Origin: Alligator mississippiensis
Lineage: Eukaryota; Chordata; Crocodylia; Alligatoridae
DNA: 64,000 nt
NCBI RefSeq assembly: GCF_030867095.1
Contig: NC_081826.1
Coordinates: 38,976,001-39,040,000, forward strand
Reading direction: 5' to 3'
Both the position numbers and the translations under genes were made by a program. The notes under the pieces are model-generated. The model was not told the origin of the DNA, made no database searches, and worked only from the letters and a program-made list of their open reading frames with translations. The number at the start of each line of letters is the position of its first letter. Positions within the stretch are counted from its first letter, which is position 1. Positions 27,901-42,900 of the stretch are shown here, in pieces.

Positions 27901-30900
27901 AACACACAATTATTTTTTTCTTTTGAACCTACCAATGAAAAACTTTCCTACAGATGACTAAAAACATAATATTCCATTTCCGCAATTATTAACGTGAAAG
28001 AACATTTTCAATTCGTCATAATCCTGGATGAAGAGAAACAGTATTTTGCATACATTATTTTCATGACCAATTAAAAAATGTTGGCTTTTGCATCTGGACT
28101 CTGCAGGCAGCTGTACAAAAGTATGATGAGTAGATCATAACACAGTGTTATCATATTTAACAGTACATTACCTAGAAGGCTGATGCCTAACCGGGACAAC
28201 CCCTGCCTCAGTCCTTCTCCCAGATTCTCTGGAAGCTGCCTTCTCCATTCTTCTTGTCGGTTGTAATGCTCCTCATCCAGGGACAGCCGATCCATATTCC
28301 GTGCAAGACTTGTTGCCAGATTGGTAATTGATGTCAGTGTACCTAAACAAACATCATTATATGTTTGAGTCTGCTCTGAAGTGTTTGAAATTAGAACACA
28401 AGTTGTGCTACAACTCACTGAAGCACTGTGCTTACAAGCAGAACAATGATTCAAAGGAAAACTTGCCCCATGCAACACATTTCTTATTACTGATAAGCAG
28501 TGTGTTTCTGTGAGACGTGTATCGTCACATTGTCCCTCACCAGGTCTGCTTGACTGGTGACGAGGAAACTCTCCTAAAGTTCCATCACTCGTTCACAAGC
28601 TATTAGGAACCTGCCATCAACTGAATGGGGACAGATAGAAAATTAAACCAATATTTACGCAATAAGTCAACAAGGACTACTTCAGCCAGCTAGCAGACAG
28701 CCACTGCAACTCCAAATATTGCAATTTCTGTTGCTGGCCTTGGGAAGCCACAAGATGGCACTGTTTCTGTATCCTTGCAAAAAAAAACTAGATGCGTTTT
28801 AAATCCAAATTATGCCTTCATGTCAAAACGTCTCCACATACTTACAAAGTTATGACAACTGTATCTACTTTTTTTTTTAATAATAAATATGATGAGGAAA
28901 CATAGTGTAGGATTTCTGATGCTTAGCAGAAGTTTTGAACACCTTTAATATCTCTGTAGTTATCACATGCTATAATAGCCAAGCCAACCTTGGTTTCCCA
29001 ATGGGAGGTTTAAAATTCTGAAGTTACTGAAACACTCAAGCACACTGCAGTCAAGAAGTGATCTGTTTAATACATAAGACATTATATACGCACGTTGTTA
29101 ACCTCCCAGCATTTCACTGCAACCTAACAAGCCAAACAAAGGAGCAGGCAATTTCATTTAAAACTTTAATACATCTTTTAACAATGCATAACAACAAGAG
29201 CATTAAGAGCAATGAAGTGAAAGATCTACCTTTGGAAATGTGTTTTACAAACGACGTTGTTCCTCTTGAAACTCCACTCACAAACGCTCCAGGGCCTCGG
29301 GTCAGGCCTTCATAGGGAAGCCTAAAGAAGTCAGCTATGCCATTCCCTATACTTCTCACCAAGCTAGCTGGACTTCCCAGGATTTCCAAAGATCCGACAA
29401 CCCAGCCTATGTGGAGAAAGAGGACAAGTGTTACATTCCTAAAAGCTGCAGAAGCAGCAGTTGTGAAAAAGCTATTCCTTAATTCCTTTTTTTACACTAG
29501 AATGCATCACATTCTGAACTTCCTTTGAGCAAAGCACGGGAAACAACTCATCCGCTATGAATTCAGAAATGGCAATCTTTCATACTTTGTAAATCAAAGA
29601 AATCCCTTTGGCAAACTCACAAATAGCTTTAGAATGACTTCCTTCCACGAGCCTCCCGTATTTCTGCTAAGAGAGTGTGTGTGGAGAGATGGATGCTAGA
29701 TTCTAACAGCTAGGAGTAACGGGGCTGGAGGCTTCACTTGCTAGTAGGTTTTACATGCTACAAGGCAACTTTGTGATTTCACATCCTTATGTGACAGAAT
29801 AGTGACAGCCAGTTTACAGTGATACAATGTACTGCCTCATGGGAGCATGGAGGTCACTTGTTTGATGGGGTGTTAGAAAAGGGGATGCAGAATTCTGACA
29901 AGTGCTTACGGAGTTATTTTTAATCCACCCAAACCTTTCTTACTTGATCACTTTCTTTTAGAGGCTAGTTAAAGCCAGACAAATGTCTTTTTCTCAGTAT
30001 AGTTGTGTAAACAGCAATGACATCTACATGCTGATTAGGTTACTCATAGGGGAGTATTCCTTATGAACATCCCAGGAGAGGTGTCTGTGGATCTGGTTTC
30101 CTATGTAAGTGCGGGGTTGCCAGAGGCCAGCCTGATGGCCAAATGCATGGAGCTCTGTTGCGAGTTGTACTGAAAAAGTTGCTTTGCAAGTCTTTTCTTT
30201 CTCAAGCTGGTGGATTGACATAAGGCTATTAAAGAGACAGTACTGCCATAACTGTTGTTTCCAGCAGTCCAGAAAGACTGATTCAGAAACAGCAGTAAAG
30301 ATTCACTGTAACTGCCTGCTCTCTCAGCCTTAGCATTACAGACTTCAGCTGGTGTTGCCAGGGTTATACGATACACAACAGGGAGAAAGTCCTAAAAGAT
30401 GGACTGATTGCTTTTTGTCCTCCTACTGAGACCCCTGAAACTGTTTTGCCCTCCTCCTTCCCACCCCATCACTATGGGCTCCTGTTATCCAGATGCTTTT
30501 CTAGTAAGCCTCCCTCCCAGCCACTCCTGAACAAGGCTGAATTATGAAACTGAATAGAGAGAAAACATTACTCATGTGAAAGCCATTAACCTTGCGCTAC
30601 CATTAAACTCCTGGAAAAAGGACTCTTCTTGTAGGATCACATGTCAACCTTGATGAGTTGAGTAACCATGGTGGACATGAGGGAGAGGTGGGATGGGATA
30701 AGGAAACAAAAACCAAACATAGTTGACAACTCTAAGAGCTGCAGCAAGAGCCTGAGAATCTTGGCCAAAGTCCTGCAGTCGCTTCCCCAGAGAGGTGCAT
30801 CCCATTGGCAGCCCTTTCTTGCTGCGAGCTGAGAGGGAGCACTGCTTCAGCCAGGGCCTGCTAACCTTTCCTCAGTGTGATATTTGCACAAAAATGTATT

Positions 30901-33900
30901 TGCCACTGTGCAAAGTGCTGAGGAGCTGGAGCGGGGCGGGCAGCAAGTTTGGATGGAATGTGTCTGCTCGTTGTTTCTTCTGCTCAGTAATGTTGCTGTG
31001 ATCATTTACATCTACCATACTGTCATGGCTTTTTAAATCATTTTAAGAAAAGGGTTCCTTGAGGAGTTCTCCACAAGCATTCTGTGGTGAAAAGAATGGC
31101 TTCTTCAGCTAAGGAAGGATGGCTGCAGATGCCCCAGAAATCATTAGTGCTGGTCTGAACACTCACCAGGGAATGTAACACCTCAGGTGTGGACACACAA
31201 ATGCCTGGTGCCCTTTTAAAAGGGGAATATTTTAAAAACAGCAGCTGGTAATTCTAATTGGTATGTGAGAAAGAATTGAGAATAGTTCAAACATAGTAAA
31301 ACCACTCCAACCATAGCAAAACCACTTCGGCTTTAATGCTCCTGGATGAAGGAGTATTACAGTTGGAGTGGGTTTTCTGCATTTGAACTGTATATACCAA
31401 CTGCCGCCCTTTTGAAACATTCCCCTTTTGAAAGGGCTCCAAGTGTTCATGTATCACACCCTTGGGCTAAGTACAGACAGTCAAAAAGCCTGAGGCTGAA
31501 TTGATTCAATCTTCACAGGTTAGTCTAAACTGCATAGATTGAACTAATAAGCAAGTGAACAAACATTTACTTTTGATTTTAGAAAAGCAGCCACAGGCTT
31601 GCAGTGGCCCAGGCCAGAAGCTGGAGGGGAAGTGGGGTGCTAGAGCATGCCTCCCTGCTCAGCTGGAGCAGACAGCTTGGGCCAAGGCTAACCTGCCTAC
31701 ACGGCAAGGGGGGACTTGTGGGGGAGCCACAAAGCATCCTGGGAGGCTGGGGGACTGTGAATTAACTTGAAACTGAAGGGGATCTGGGGCAGAAATCAAT
31801 AAACCAATTTTTTAACCTAAATCAGTTAAGTCTGATACTACATCTATTCAGGTTTATCTTAAACTGGTTTTGGTCATTTTGAAAGCAGTTTACGTGCACT
31901 GAACTTCTGTTGTGTTATAGGTTTAAACTGGTTTCTGATCACTTATACTGGTTTATGAGTCATTTCTGTCCTAGCCCAAGATCATGCCAGTCAGAGGTAC
32001 TGAGCCCACCTGAACGCTGTTCATCCAAATAGGTCAAATATTTTTTTTTCAATTTTTGTGGATAGGCAGGGTCGAACCTGAGGCATAGCTGAGAAGGTCT
32101 GTTTCCTGAGTGATAGCGGTATGTGGGGTAGCACAGGGGCTGCTATTTTTGTGCTCCCCTAAGTTCAGGGGGCTAGTGGGGCTAGTGCCCTGGTCACCCC
32201 CATCTTAATCAAGGTACTGGTTGAAACTGGGTAAATATAAAGTTCTGAAGTGCCTGGTGTTCTGTGCAGTATAGCCTGGCTTTGGATCATGAGCTGAAAG
32301 TCTTGGTTGGCTGTGGAGGTGTCACTGTCACCTTCAGGCTGCGTATGCAGGATGAATGGAGGTACTATGCGTTAGGCACAGCCTTTTCAGGCCAATGCCG
32401 AGAGTGAAGCCAACAGTCTTCGGTAATCTTAGCTGAAGACTGGGTCAGAGTAATGAAGAGTAAATGTGGGAGGCAGCTGGGAAGGGGGAAACGGGGACTA
32501 TAGTGACTCAAGAAAAGTCCTTCAAAAGAATACACCCTGCATTAAATTTTACTTTGCAGTAATCTTATGCTGCATTAGCGTAATTTCAGCATACATCACA
32601 GTGCGCTTAACATTTATATTCGCCAAAAGAAAATAATTGTTATTAGTGTGTTAATGCAGATCCAACCTGTTTTCTTAATAGGCAACTTGCTGTGATTCAT
32701 TTGGGCTAATAAAATTCAAAAGTGTTATTATATATAATGCAGATTAATTAGAAAAGGGTGGGGAATTTCCAGGGTGATCTTTTGCTAATTTAATGTGACA
32801 AACAGGATTAACGTATTTAATAGCTTCCTTTACATGTACAGGCAAAGTCACCACAATTGTTATTTCCTCCCAAAAATGGAGTCCAGCCAACTCTTCGGTG
32901 GATGGAGGCCAGCTGGTTACAAATCCAAAAGGTGGTCATTCCAGCCAGTAGGCTTTGAGGAAAATCTTGCTCTCTCACAGAAGCAGAGGGTCTTGCCTGT
33001 TGTAGGGGAGCATATACCATATAGGTGAGACATGTTGCTTGAATGCCATTGGACTCATATCTATGTGGACTTTCTTTGCATCATCTCAGGGAAGTAATTC
33101 AGAGAGTGGTGCAGATGTGAGCAAATGGCATCAAATGACCTTCCCTGCTGCAGGAATTAGATATAATAACATCTGGGGAATGGCTCCATTCCTACAGTCC
33201 TTTTCTTCACCCAACACCAGACATGTAACCCAGACACAAACCCTGACTGGATTTTCTCTCTCACATGATGAAGCCTTGTTCATGACACTTTCTTCCCATC
33301 TAGATTTGATGACACTCTCAGACCCCCCAAACCACAAGCATTTTGAAGTACAAAAGTTTCTGTATTTGCCCAAGAAACCACTATTTGTTCCATTAATACC
33401 AGTGAAACTTAAGCACATGCTAACAACTAAACATGTGTGTATGTACTTTCCTGAATAGCAATGCCTTTCTAAAGCAGGGTCTTATATCTTAATTACTTGC
33501 AGCTCAACTATAGCTTTGTCACAAGTGGCAGCCAATGCATCATAATGCTGCTTCAGCAGCAGTAAAGAGGGTAAATCTGCTATTCTGGATCTATAACTGG
33601 AATTGCTACCCTAACTGGCATGTTGAAAGGTAAAGCCAGTATTGTGCCCATTCCCTTCTCCAGCCTAAACCCCACTCCACTGACGTCAGGAGGTGGACAC
33701 AACAGCTCTTCAGAGCCTGCTTCCCCACCCCTCCTGCTACCTGTGATAGGTATAGTTATTGCATGGGGGCAAGTGGCCACCTTAGTTATCACTCATGTCA
33801 ACACCTAAACAGAGCCAACATTTTTATCTCAATGAGTGAGAAATTAAATCTTCCCTGTAGTATTATATGGGCCTGGTTTTGAAAAAAATGTTTGTAATTG

Positions 33901-36900
33901 CATATGAAATAATGATCTAATTTGTGCACACCAACATCACATGTAATTCTGCACACAGTAACTGTGATCAGCTATGCAAATCAGGTATATACACATGGGA
34001 AAGACCAGAAGGCATCCAACTGGTCACATGAATGTATAAATATGTAATATGTAGGCACAATTATGATCATTGTGCATGGGAGACTTATATGTATTGTGCA
34101 CATAGCAAAAATGAAAAAATCCAGATTTTGGAAAATCCAACACTAGTCATTTATGAAAATAAGTATGATGTTACAGTAACTACTGCATTTACTTTGATCA
34201 CAGCAAAGCCCTTTCTTCCCTGTCATTTATAAATCCCTGTGCCCATTAAGGTATATCAGAGATTGGAGTCGTTTTATTTATAAATTTATATTTATGGGAG
34301 ACAAAATTTTAAGATTGTACCCATTAATCTAATAGACTAATTGCTCACTATTGATCCTGTATGGGAAAAAGTCAACAAAAGAAAACTACATACTTTTGCA
34401 TCAAAGGACAATAAACATCTGCATGCCAGTTTAGCATGAAGGCTCCATGAAGAAAGACAGATTCCTAATCATTAACTTCAGCCAAAAGGCGGTTTAACAA
34501 CAAAACAACATTGAGTGGTATAATTTTCCTTGAATGCATAGCAACGTATTGAATAATTTGATTAAATACACTTTTTCGGAGCTCATGTTAGGAATTCATG
34601 TTTTGATTCTGGCTAGCATTATACTCTGAGACAACAAAAAAACAAACCAGACAGAATATATTATTATGGTCTTTACTGAACTTTGCAGAATTCTTCAGGT
34701 GGCCAACTAATGTTTATCACAACTTTAAACTTATGTCAATTTGACCACTTTATTTGACTCCTGTTATACTATAGAATATAAGGGACTTCTCAGCATACCA
34801 TAACGTTTGAGAACACTGTCCAAGGCAAAAATAATGGTTATGTGTTGGAATAACTAGCTTGAGAGAGAATTATTGGAAAGTAATACCACATATATTATGT
34901 TTTAAAAACACTGACCTGCTCTGAATAGTGCCCCAGCAGCATAGTGCATGGCCAACGCATGGATGAGCTGTCTGGCAGTGGTGAAGATAGGTCCTCGTTC
35001 AAACACAGAGAAGGAGAGAGGGGTATGATCTGAGGCTATATACAATTTTAACGAAGCATGGATACTGACCAAAAGGTTAACGGGTTGTATTGTTAATTTC
35101 CTTAACTTAACTGGATTGACTAAAGCTTTTGCATGCTGCCTCACTTGCTCAGGCAGTATCTGGGTAATATTTGAAATTTTCATTGAACGATAAACCACTT
35201 TGCTGCCTGGAAGATATGTATCAAATAAAGTCTTAATGTAATAAACAAATGTGTCTTCCACATATAGCCTTGCTGGTTTCAATTCGAAACTGAGGTCGTT
35301 AACGTGAAACAAGAAATTCTGCTCTTCTGACAAAGCAACGTAAAGTTTTATGAAGCAATTTTCCTTATATTCTTCCAAATCTTTGTTGGATATGATGAGG
35401 TTGTTCACTTTGGACCACTGCATGGTTTCATTTTTCTCTCCCTGGCACAGCAGGACAGCAAAGTGGAAATTGGATCTGTTATACAGCTGATTGTCCAGTT
35501 GCAAGTCTCCACAATATATCTGGAGACTATAAAATTGGGGAAGGCCCTCAATGGCGTCCCTTGAAAATTCATGAGACAGGGGTCTCAGGTAACTGGCTAC
35601 TGGTGCCATGTTAAGGAAAATGTGGTCCACTGTGAGTCTCAGAATTTCACATGAAGTTTTATGATTTGTGATATCATCCAACACTGCAAGGCTTGACTGG
35701 CTGATGAATATTTTAAACATGATGGTCTGCTCCTGCATTCTAGAGAGGAAGAAAATAAAATATGTTTGTCATATTACTTATTTTGATTTTACTGGGCTTC
35801 TTGGTTTTCCTAAGAGCTGTCACGAAGCACATTTTTACTGAGAGAGACAGGGAATTCATCATACAGGTTTTATTAATGTTAAAGGGACTGAGGAGTCTAA
35901 ATCATGCAAATGTGTATTTATACCCAAAAGGCCATCTGAAAAAGAATATCACGAGTGTAAGTCAGGTCTGTCTTTCTCTCCCTTTCCACCTTACATATAG
36001 GATTTGAATTTCCCTACATTTTATGCATAGTTATTCTCTACTACTTTTAAAATGTACCAAAGAATAAAACCAAATGCAATTTCCTGAAAATTTTAATGCC
36101 GCTTCAGCTGCTTTATCTTTGCTCTTTGTTGGAGCCAACACTGGGTGTTCCTATTTATGGATAATTAATTTCACATTATGGAAGCAAAATGCCTTCCCAC
36201 TAAATTACCATGGCTGATTTGGTTGTGAGGTTGTTTTTGGGGGTTGTTTTATTTTTCTCTGTGTTAACTGCTCTTGGCCAAGCTTAACTAGCAAATGGGA
36301 TATGAGGTTCTGCTGATGAGCAATTTCTCAGGGATTAATACTTAATTAAAACTCAAATAAAAACTGCGAATTCACATTCCACTCTCATCATAACATCACC
36401 ACTGGAAGCAAAGCATTTCAAATGTTATAAAGAGGTGATGTTATAAACACACTTGAATGGAGATGAGTGCCAAGTCTTAGTAAGGTTATACCAGTGAGAG
36501 AGAGTCTAAGAAAGAGTGTTACAAAGACAAGAGAGTGCTTCTTTAACTAATGCTTGCAGCACTGTCCCTGAAATCCTTACATATGAATTGTGCATGGCTA
36601 AGGACTGCAGGATTCGGCCAAATAACCTTTAATCTTCTGAATACACTCAAAATTAATTAGAATGGAAACTATTTTTAATTCTTTAAAATGAACAGCTCAG
36701 AACTGTTTATTATACCAGACATCTAGTGTTTATCCTAATGTGACATGACCTCAGATGCTAGATTGTCATGTTTTACTGAGATATACAAAACATAATATGT
36801 GGTCTAAACATATGCCACAGAGTATGCAGTGGCATTAGACAAAACAAACAGTTTTGCCAGATTTCATAACTTGCTTCACGCACAGAAGGCTTAAGATTTC

Positions 36901-39900
36901 TTAAGATGATTTAAAAAAAAACAATTTATCAATGCTCTTTATGATCTTCCATGTGCTTTATATACCTGTTCAAGCTGATCTGGACAGGTCCTGCTTTTCC
37001 TTCTGGTGCCAAAGTTATTATTATTGTTCCACAGTGATGAGTAATGTCCACATAAACATAACCAAAGCCAGTTAAGAACAAAATCTAGAGAAAAAGATTA
37101 AGAACTAATTAGAAGTAGGTAAGATGCCACTGAAATTTCTGATATTCATCTGTTACAATTTCATTCAATACTATTAACACTTTCTGGATATGATCTTTTA
37201 ACTCCTCTTACACTATTCACTGGAAGAAACAATTTATTTCAAAATAAAAACAAGATTAAATCCAGAGTCTTACTTATTTCACCACTGTTAATAGAGCAGA
37301 ATCTCATAAACAGAAGAGAAAATTAATTTATCATATGTTACTTCTAAGGACTGGTGAATGCAATTTAAGTGGGTAGTACATCTCAGTGGACATTAAGTAG
37401 GATGGAACAAGGGAAATCAAGTTTAAATGTTACAAAAGTAACGAATGACTTTCAAACTCTGATTTCAGACCACTGAGAAAATCATGTCCCCCCTGAAGCT
37501 CTCCAGAATGGCACCCAAAAAGCAAAACTATGAGTATTCATAGTCGTAGCCTTTTTGGGAAGAGTATCACTGTGCTTTGCTGTATGTTCCTATAATAAAA
37601 CCACGATCTACCAGCTATGACAAAGGGAGATCACATATTCATGCTTTTACAAACATGAACATGATATTGTGTTTGAACAGAATCTAGGACACCTTAGTTT
37701 TCTACCACTTAAAATGGAAGATCCTGCTTTATACCCAAATCTCTGGCAGCAAGACAGTCTCCTGAATCACTATGAAAATGCAGATGTTAAATCAGGGAAG
37801 AGAAGGCAATTAATTCAGATGCTGCTGCATTGCATTTTGCTTACAGATACAAAAGCTTTCATTTGGGAACCAAGTGTGCTTAGAGATTAAACATTCTTAT
37901 GAAGCGAATAGGATAGGGTATCAGTTTGGTACTTCATTTTATGACACTTTGATTGATTTTAATTTTTTTTCCCTGAAAAAGATACTGTTTTATTTGGCAT
38001 ACAACCACAACCCTTGCTAGATCTGTGGAAGAGAGTTTAAGAACTGTTTACTAACTTTTAATTACAGGACTGATCAGCTACACCAGGGCTGTCTAAACAG
38101 CAGGGCTGTCCACAAGCTCCTGCCTGGCCACCACTCCCCTACTGCTCCTGCTGTGGCAGCTGCTGAGGGCTAGAGACAGACATTCAAAAAGCCTGAGCCT
38201 GAATTGATTGAATCTTTGCAGGATAGTCTAACCTGGCTAGGCTAAATCAGTTTGGTAACCAGACAGACATCACAGAAATGCAGGCACATGCCTGCAGTGG
38301 CTCAGGCTAGAAGCCAAGTAGGGCTACAGCAGCCCTCCCTTTCTTTCACAGAACTGAGCTGATAGGAGGTGGGGCATGGCTAGGCTCCAGCAGGATGCTC
38401 TGATTAGCCCAGGAACTGATAACAGTGTTTATCACCTCTAATCAGTGTTTATCACCCCATTCAGAAAATAACAAAGGGACATTACCAACTACCTGTTGAT
38501 TCTGCCTGGACTGTAGCTAGCATGTGGTCTGCAAGCCAATGCACAAACACCTCCTCAGCAAGGCAGAGGTGAGGGGGGAATTCCTGCTTAGCAGGGAGTG
38601 GTGAGGGGGTGAGCAGCCTGCAGTCTTTGCCTGTGCTGCAGCCAGGGAGCAGAGTGGAGGGGCCAGCCCTGCTGTGGAGCAGAGAGCCCTGCCCAGCCTA
38701 GACAGCATGCCAGGATGCTGGGGGTGTCTGGTTTATCTTAAACCAGCAAGGCGTCTGGGACAGACATTGTGTAAACTGGTTTGAGCTAAATCAGTTAAGT
38801 CTGATACTACATTCACAACCAGGTTTATCTCAAACCGGTGTCAGCCATTCTCCAGTTTCTGTGTAATGTTTGTTCTTAGCCGAGGTCTCCAGGCTCCCCC
38901 TCCCTCCTCTGTCTTCCAATTTCTATCCCACTACTGGGGGCTGGGTGGCACAGTGGAAGGGGACTGGGTTGCCCATGCAATGAGGGAGGGCACTGGGCTG
39001 TTTACATGGCAAGGGAGGAAGCCAGACTACCCAGACTGTGCATATGGGGGCAGAGGAGATGAATGAACACTATTGTGTGCCCAGCCAGGAGTGTGGTGAG
39101 ACAGTATGTGTGGCAGAAAAGGGGTGGGGAGCTAGATTGGCTGTGCAACACACGAAAGAGTTCTGAGGAGGGGACGGGGACCTTGACCCCTCTGGTCTCC
39201 TGCCCACATAGCATGTGGCCCCTGGGTTCCCAGAAGTTGGACAGCCCTGAGCTACTCATATAAGCTGACAGTGTCATTTGAAGATAACAGGGTGGCATAG
39301 GTGTCACTGAAGGAATAATCTGTCCCGCAGAATCTTTATTGCTGCAAATGATTCACCAGAATGGGACTCCCCAATCCCACCAAAATCAGCCTCAGGCTGA
39401 CTTTCAGGTCCTCAGGGAGTATTTTGCAAGGTCAGCAGTTAGGAAACAATATCTTTTATAAGCTAGGCATGTTTCACTGGGAAACCAGGCTTTTTCTTGC
39501 TGAGAACATGGAAAGGTTTGTTCCTTCTTCAAAAGCTCGGGTCAGGTACAAAAGAAAGAAATACAAACACGGAGAATTTGCCAGGCAAAACTTAAAAAAA
39601 GGAGAGAACATGGGAAACTCAGCATCCAGCTCTGATGAAAAGGAGACCAGACTGTTGACAAACCAACTGTGAGAACATTATGTGAAATCCAGTAGTTCAT
39701 AAGGCATCCAATTTTATGTGTGATTGTTGGATTTAAGATAAGGATTATGGTAGTTTGATATTATTGTAGCTGTAACTTGGTTTACATGTTCCACATTACA
39801 ACTGCAAAATTTGTTTTCTATGGAACAAAAACCTGAACAATAGCAGGACTGCAGTGAACGGACATTATTTGCAATCATACAGCCTCTGGCTGTGATCACA

Positions 39901-42900
39901 GATCACACAGCTAAGTAAGGCCAGCTGTGGTCAGTCCTTGGATAAGAAGACAATGATCTTCATTCTGAACAAGTTCTGAACCAGTGCCCAACCACTGTGC
40001 CATGTGTCACTGTTCTGTTAAGAACAACTGTGGCTATTATACTATAGTTATCACTGTGGTGCCCAAGTACTGTATCTATACTACACATACTGTTTTCTTT
40101 CTAATGGGATGTAAAACTGAATTCCTGACCATTTTTGGTTATTAAAATTCTACAGCAGGTTGCAGAAGTATAGAAGACCTACCCCATGTCACACACTAAT
40201 TGCACACACCTCAAATTCCCTTCCTGCTTTCCACTGGATAAAGTATTTTCTTTCCTTTTTTCAAATATTGTATAGTTTTTTTTGTTGTGCACTTAATTTC
40301 CCACATTTCTGTTGAAGCTGCAACTGTTTTGGGTAAAATTATTCCTACACACAGAGACAGATTTTGCCTATCATTCCATGGAGGTGAAAGGTTTGGGAGA
40401 GACATATAAAATCTTTATAAGTCTCTTGTACTCAGGAGATGGGATGGCCAGAATCTCAAAACCTATGCTTTTTGAGTACAATTCCTGGAGGATTGGGCTC
40501 AGAAATACCCTATCGCTTGAAGAGTGAATTCCCTCCCACATCAGCAGATAGACCTAAACCAGTGGTGAGGGTAAAGGCAAGTAGACACTGGGAGGAATGG
40601 CTTCTCTGTATCACTGACCTATTCTGTATATCGCTGTATGAGAGGCTTGTGGCTTTAAGGTCCACAACCTAGCTCTCAATTAATAAAATTTATAAGTAAA
40701 TTGGTATTTTGCAGGACAGAAGACAGCAGATATTAATTTAAATCAGTCATGGTATTATCATTATTAGTTGCCCCTGGAGTAAGTTTAAGCTCCACAGTTC
40801 AGAGTTACCGCAGGTTTTGGTGTCCTATCCATTAAAAATGCTAAATTTGTTTAAGAGACTTTCTGAGGCAACTTACTCACATTTATTGTATGTTGTATAT
40901 TGCACAAATACATATTTCCATTTTGCTGCTTTTAATTTGCTGCCTCTCTTTTTTATCCAAAGTTCTTGGATTATTGCATTACAGAACCAAAGAAAAGTGT
41001 GGTGAATATTCAAGATATCTTCACATTTTTATACATCTCAATTTAAAGCTAATCTCAAAATGGATAGTAGATGTGAGTAAATCTTACAGGAACCAAAAGC
41101 CATGCTCTTTCTATAGGGATAAACGAGTGCTTATTTTTACTCTGATATCTAGACGGGACATAAAACAAATGATCTATGAACCTGTATATCTCAAAAAGTT
41201 TGGAATCCACACTTGGGCTTTATACAAAAGAGGAATGTTATGTCTTTAAAGATTCCAAGGGCTCCTTGAAAAAAAGACTGCAAGTAAATCCTAGTGTTTC
41301 AATAACTATGCCATTAATAAAACAACTAGGTCACCTATACATATAGAAGCCTAAATCTATTTGTGAGAGAGCATTAAGTGTTCCTGGAAATGTTCTAACT
41401 AGAACTCAAGGCAGAATCTGAGAACAGAAAAAGATGTGTCAATGATGATATCTGATCTTCCTTATTTGATCTTCCTTATCAAATTGGAAAGGATAGAAAA
41501 GAGCATTCATTAGAATATTTTAAAAATATCTGTCATTTAGCATTTCCGCAATGCTACACTAACTTTCAAAACAAACTCAGGGAATTCCACACACATTAAA
41601 AGTGTGAGGAACCTATCTTACCGTAACGGCCTATTTGTACGGACTGAAATGGAAACATTTTTGCCTAGGGACAGAAGTTACACACAAACCAGTTTAAGTG
41701 ACCAGAAACTGGTTTAAACCTGTAACAGAACAGAAGTTCAGTGCACATAAACCAGTTTCAAAATGACTGAAACTGGTTTAAGATAAACCTGGCTGAATGT
41801 AGTATCAGACTTAACTGATTTGGGTCAAAGTGGTTTATGAAAATTCTGTCCCAGACCCCTTCCTGCTTCAAGTTAAATCACAGTCCCCTAGCAGCCCAGC
41901 TTGCTTTTCAGCACCGGGCTGGGCTGTGCTGTGCTGTCTGCTAAAGGAGAGAAGAGTTGGGATGGGGGTGAGGCAGGGCCTATCCCCCTGCCAGGCAAAC
42001 CCCAGCTGGGGTCTGGGGCCAGGGAGAGAAGGTTAAACTTCCCTTCTCCTGAGTACAAAGCTGCTCTGCTAAAAACTTACTGCTGGCTGTGACTGTGGAA
42101 TACAAATCCCAGAGGCACCTGGAAGCAGGAACAGGAAGTGATGAGCAATCCCACAGAGTCCTGCTGCTATAATTCTGGACTGCAAAGCCCAGAGCTCAGG
42201 GGCAGAAGAAAGACAAAGTGAACACACAGCCCAGGCTGGCTATGCGCCAGAGTGCTGTGCTCCACTCCTCCCCCACCCCTGCTTCTGGCCTGAACCACTG
42301 CAGGTATGTGGCTGCGTTTCCTGAATCAAAAGAGAAAGTGCGTCCAGTTGTTTCTCAGTTTAATCTCTACAACATAGACTAAGCTGCAAAGACAATCAAT
42401 TCAATTTCAGGCTTTTTGACTGTCTGTACTTAGCCTTTAACGCCTATTTTGCAGTTCATTTCCTTCATATTAATGGAGAAATTCTCCAAGACAACCTTAC
42501 TTCTTCCTACTTCAAGTGCTTCATCAGAGAAGGCACTGTCTCCTGAAAGTTTATACTGCATATTACTAGTGTACATGTCTTTTAGACCAGGATGCCAAAC
42601 TCACTCCACCCTCTGAGATGAATCTGGATTGTGGAGCTTCCTGCAGGCTAGATTTGGACATGGAGGGATGGAGGGTGGCAGGGCAAGCTATCACATACCT
42701 CTGTTTCAACACACATCACAAAAAGATTTTGGTGGCAGGCCCCACCCCTGCCTGCTCTACCCCCAAATTCCTGGCCCTTTTACTAGCCTCATGGACCACG
42801 AGACAGGTACAGATGCTGGATCTGGCCCGTGGGCCATAAGCTGGACTCCCCTGCTTTAGCCTGTACAAACATTATATACAAATTTGGACTGCAGCAATGC

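Larger units (their letters stand above)
20742..28171 (-). other. VPS13B: VPS13B intron between window exons 15 and 14 (7.4 kb, the longest here)
   Basis: Holds two short hAT-type elements (22178-22434, 23207-23489), a poly-T tract at about 24109-24126, a 58-bp palindrome (25334-25391) and a MITE at 26566-26930. The remainder is unrecognised AT-rich intron. Confidence 0.6.
29407..34915 (-). other. VPS13B: VPS13B intron between window exons 13 and 12 (5.5 kb)
   Basis: Contains a long-TIR MITE (31186-31460) directly followed by a family A transposon (31465-31976). The other 4.7 kb shows nothing I can name. Confidence 0.6.

Noticed and set aside
34902..35738. Methionine at the start of the 278-codon ORF as a gene start
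   Set aside because: Exon 11 joins in phase upstream (AG|A ATG) and completes known VPS13B sequence, so this Met is internal; the last residues past the donor are intron.
35762..36007. Hydrophobic 81-codon ORF on +
   Set aside because: It is the complement of the pyrimidine-rich acceptor region upstream of VPS13B exon 12.
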